A stretch of DNA of 64,000 nt from Streptococcus mitis. Its GTDB lineage: Bacteria > Bacillota > Bacilli > Lactobacillales > Streptococcaceae. The stretch spans positions 1-64,000 of the forward strand of contig NZ_RJOB01000008.1 in NCBI RefSeq assembly GCF_003943935.1, in the 5' to 3' direction. The notes under the pieces are model-generated. The model saw only the letters and a program-made list of their open reading frames with translations, searched no databases and had not been told where the DNA came from. Positions within the stretch are counted from its first letter, which is position 1. Each line of letters opens with the position of its first letter. Below, piece by piece: positions 63,128 to 64,000 of this stretch. Position numbers and translations under genes: made by a program.

Positions 63128-63545
63128 TAAACTATGATATGGGCTTTAACGATTTTAACCTAAATCTAGTAACCGTTGAACGTGCATCAATAGAACACAC
63201 TATGACCATCAACAAGAACTACGTTACTTTCATTAAGGGTATTTTCTGGTAAATTTCAAAAATAAAACCTTGATTTTGCGCCATTTCTTTTTTTCCTTCC
63301 CGAAGGCGCGGGAGTACACCCCTTTTGTTAAGGATTTATCCCTTTTTAAATAAAAATAATACAAGTAGGACACTTCTAAAAGTGATCTACTTTTTTTAAA
63401 TATTTTCATTCTAAAGTTTAATTTTAAACAACAACTCTATCACTTTCGTTATATAATATAGATGTTGACTAACTCCACACATTGAGTGTGTGAGTTTGTT
63501 AGTGAAACGCAGTTAAACCTCAAAAGGTTCCCTGAACCTTTTGAG
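63128..63545. other. Right part of the element: AT-rich DNA with two hairpins
   Basis: No gene I recognise. A minus-strand frame starts near 63283 with MAQNQGFIFEIYQKIPLMKV and stops after about 22 codons, and may be a remnant. Hairpins: aactccacaca/tgtgtgagtt (63469-63497, one mismatch) and a perfect 12-bp stem ctcaaaaggttc/gaaccttttgag (63519-63545), which ends exactly at the att-like repeat. Confidence 0.5.
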
Positions 63546-63568
63546 TTCCACAGACGCACCATGTTGAG
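63546..63568 (+). other. Internal attachment-like repeat (copy of rlmCD 3' end)
   Basis: 23 bp identical to 56750-56772. The next bases (gcggtaagtttgctag) resemble the rlmCD end only loosely. Confidence 0.7.
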
Positions 63569-63687
63569 GCGGTAAGTTTGCTAGTCAAGGAGTAAAACGA
63601 CGAAGATTAGCATTTACTTCCGCCCATGCGATAGCTGTCCGTGATTGACAAGTGCTAGCACGCAGACAGAACGGAGATAGCGAACCG
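63569..63687. other. Inverted-repeat segment between two att-like sites
   Basis: Imperfect inverted repeat gcggtaagtttgctagtc / gattagcatttacttccgc (63569-63632), then a second half containing gctagcacgc. It looks like the end of an integrated element rather than chromosome. Confidence 0.45.
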
Positions 63688-63930
63688 CTGAGTGTGTCGC
63701 TCTGCTCGTAAAAGCTTAGAAACCTTTGAACGAAAGGGATAATGAAAGCCTTGATTGCAAGGCTTTTTGCTTTATGGTGGGTAAGTATCAGAGTGAGAAA
63801 ATTTTTGGAATGAGTAGAAGTGATAGCTAGAAATTATCAGTTTCTATTTCCATTTACCCTGTGGGTACGTGTTTGTTTCCATTGACAAGGAGTTTGTGGG
63901 AATAGAAATGTACCCACCTTGTTTGAATCA
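63688..63930 (+). other. Second att-like copy and rlmCD 3' flank (copy 3)
   Basis: From gctgagtgtgtcgctctgct the sequence tracks the left flank 56770-56880: cgtaaaagc, then the terminator aaagccttgattgcaaggct (63745-63768) and aagtatcagagtgag (63783-63797). It continues into a hairpin (gtgggtac at 63861, gtacccac at 63910) like that at 59679. I take it as the original chromosomal flank. Confidence 0.65.
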
Positions 63931-64000
63931 AGTGAAGTGTAGTTGAAGGAAATCTGTTGAAAGCAATACTTCATTTTACCGAATAAGTAATAATTTAGGC
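63931..64000. other. Window end, no feature seen
   Basis: AT-rich sequence with no frame, dyad or promoter I can support. Confidence 0.5.

Noticed and set aside
63139-63252. C-terminal coding fragment after cadA (plus strand, ending VTFIKGIFW)
   Set aside because: It lies beyond the cadA terminator with no start or ribosome site, and I recognise no family. Too weak to call.

Overview
The window reads as chromosome of a Mitis-group Streptococcus, close to S. pneumoniae but more like S. mitis or S. oralis. The evidence is low GC, YSIRK signal peptides with LPKTG anchors, two BOX elements, a preQ1-II riboswitch before queT, pneumococcal-type housekeeping proteins, and gene blocks I remember from the pneumococcus joined in a different order. 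Species assignment is inference; no search was run.

Layout. 1-2274: the 3' part of a repeat-rich LPKTG surface protein. 2.3-16.7 kb: zwf, the fused glutamine transporter glnPQ, a CPBP protease, uvrB, an oxidoreductase, a GNAT acetyltransferase, mutX, the niacin genes niaX-niaR, the pantothenate/CoA genes coaB-coaC-panT, and fhs. A BOX element lies at the fhs/pcrA junction. 17-28.3 kb: pcrA, radC, a glutamine amidotransferase, rex, two small DUF genes, a cysteine desulfurase, prs, a CYTH protein, relQ, nadK, an RluD-type pseudouridine synthase and pta. 28.3-39 kb: an accessory host-glycan island with a MITE-like repeat, the sialidase nanA, and a 2,115-residue cell-wall protein joining a trypsin/V8-like protease to a GH29 fucosidase. 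Both genes have candidate CcpA (cre) sites. 39.2-56.8 kb: pepT, hemH, mscL, a GtrA-like protein, queT, tRNA-Thr, a structured RNA before asd, dapA, mnmE, a tautomerase, tdk, prfA-prmC-tsaC-GNAT, glyA, a nucleoid-associated protein, a Pmp23-like hydrolase, a DUF1002 protein and rlmCD.

56.8-63.7 kb: a decayed integrated element at the 3' end of rlmCD. It holds a headless serine recombinase, an orphan CDS, a frameshifted ZIP transporter gene, and an intact ArsR-type repressor plus P1B-type Zn/Cd ATPase. The 3' flank of rlmCD recurs at about 59.4 kb and again at 63.5-63.9 kb. This suggests at least two rounds of integration and decay.

Working together: NanA and the fucosidase protein would strip terminal sialic acid and fucose from host glycans. 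niaX/niaR, coaBC/panT and queT are cofactor or precursor uptake modules. PrfA and PrmC are substrate and enzyme. CadC/CadA with the former ZIP gene formed a metal-handling operon.
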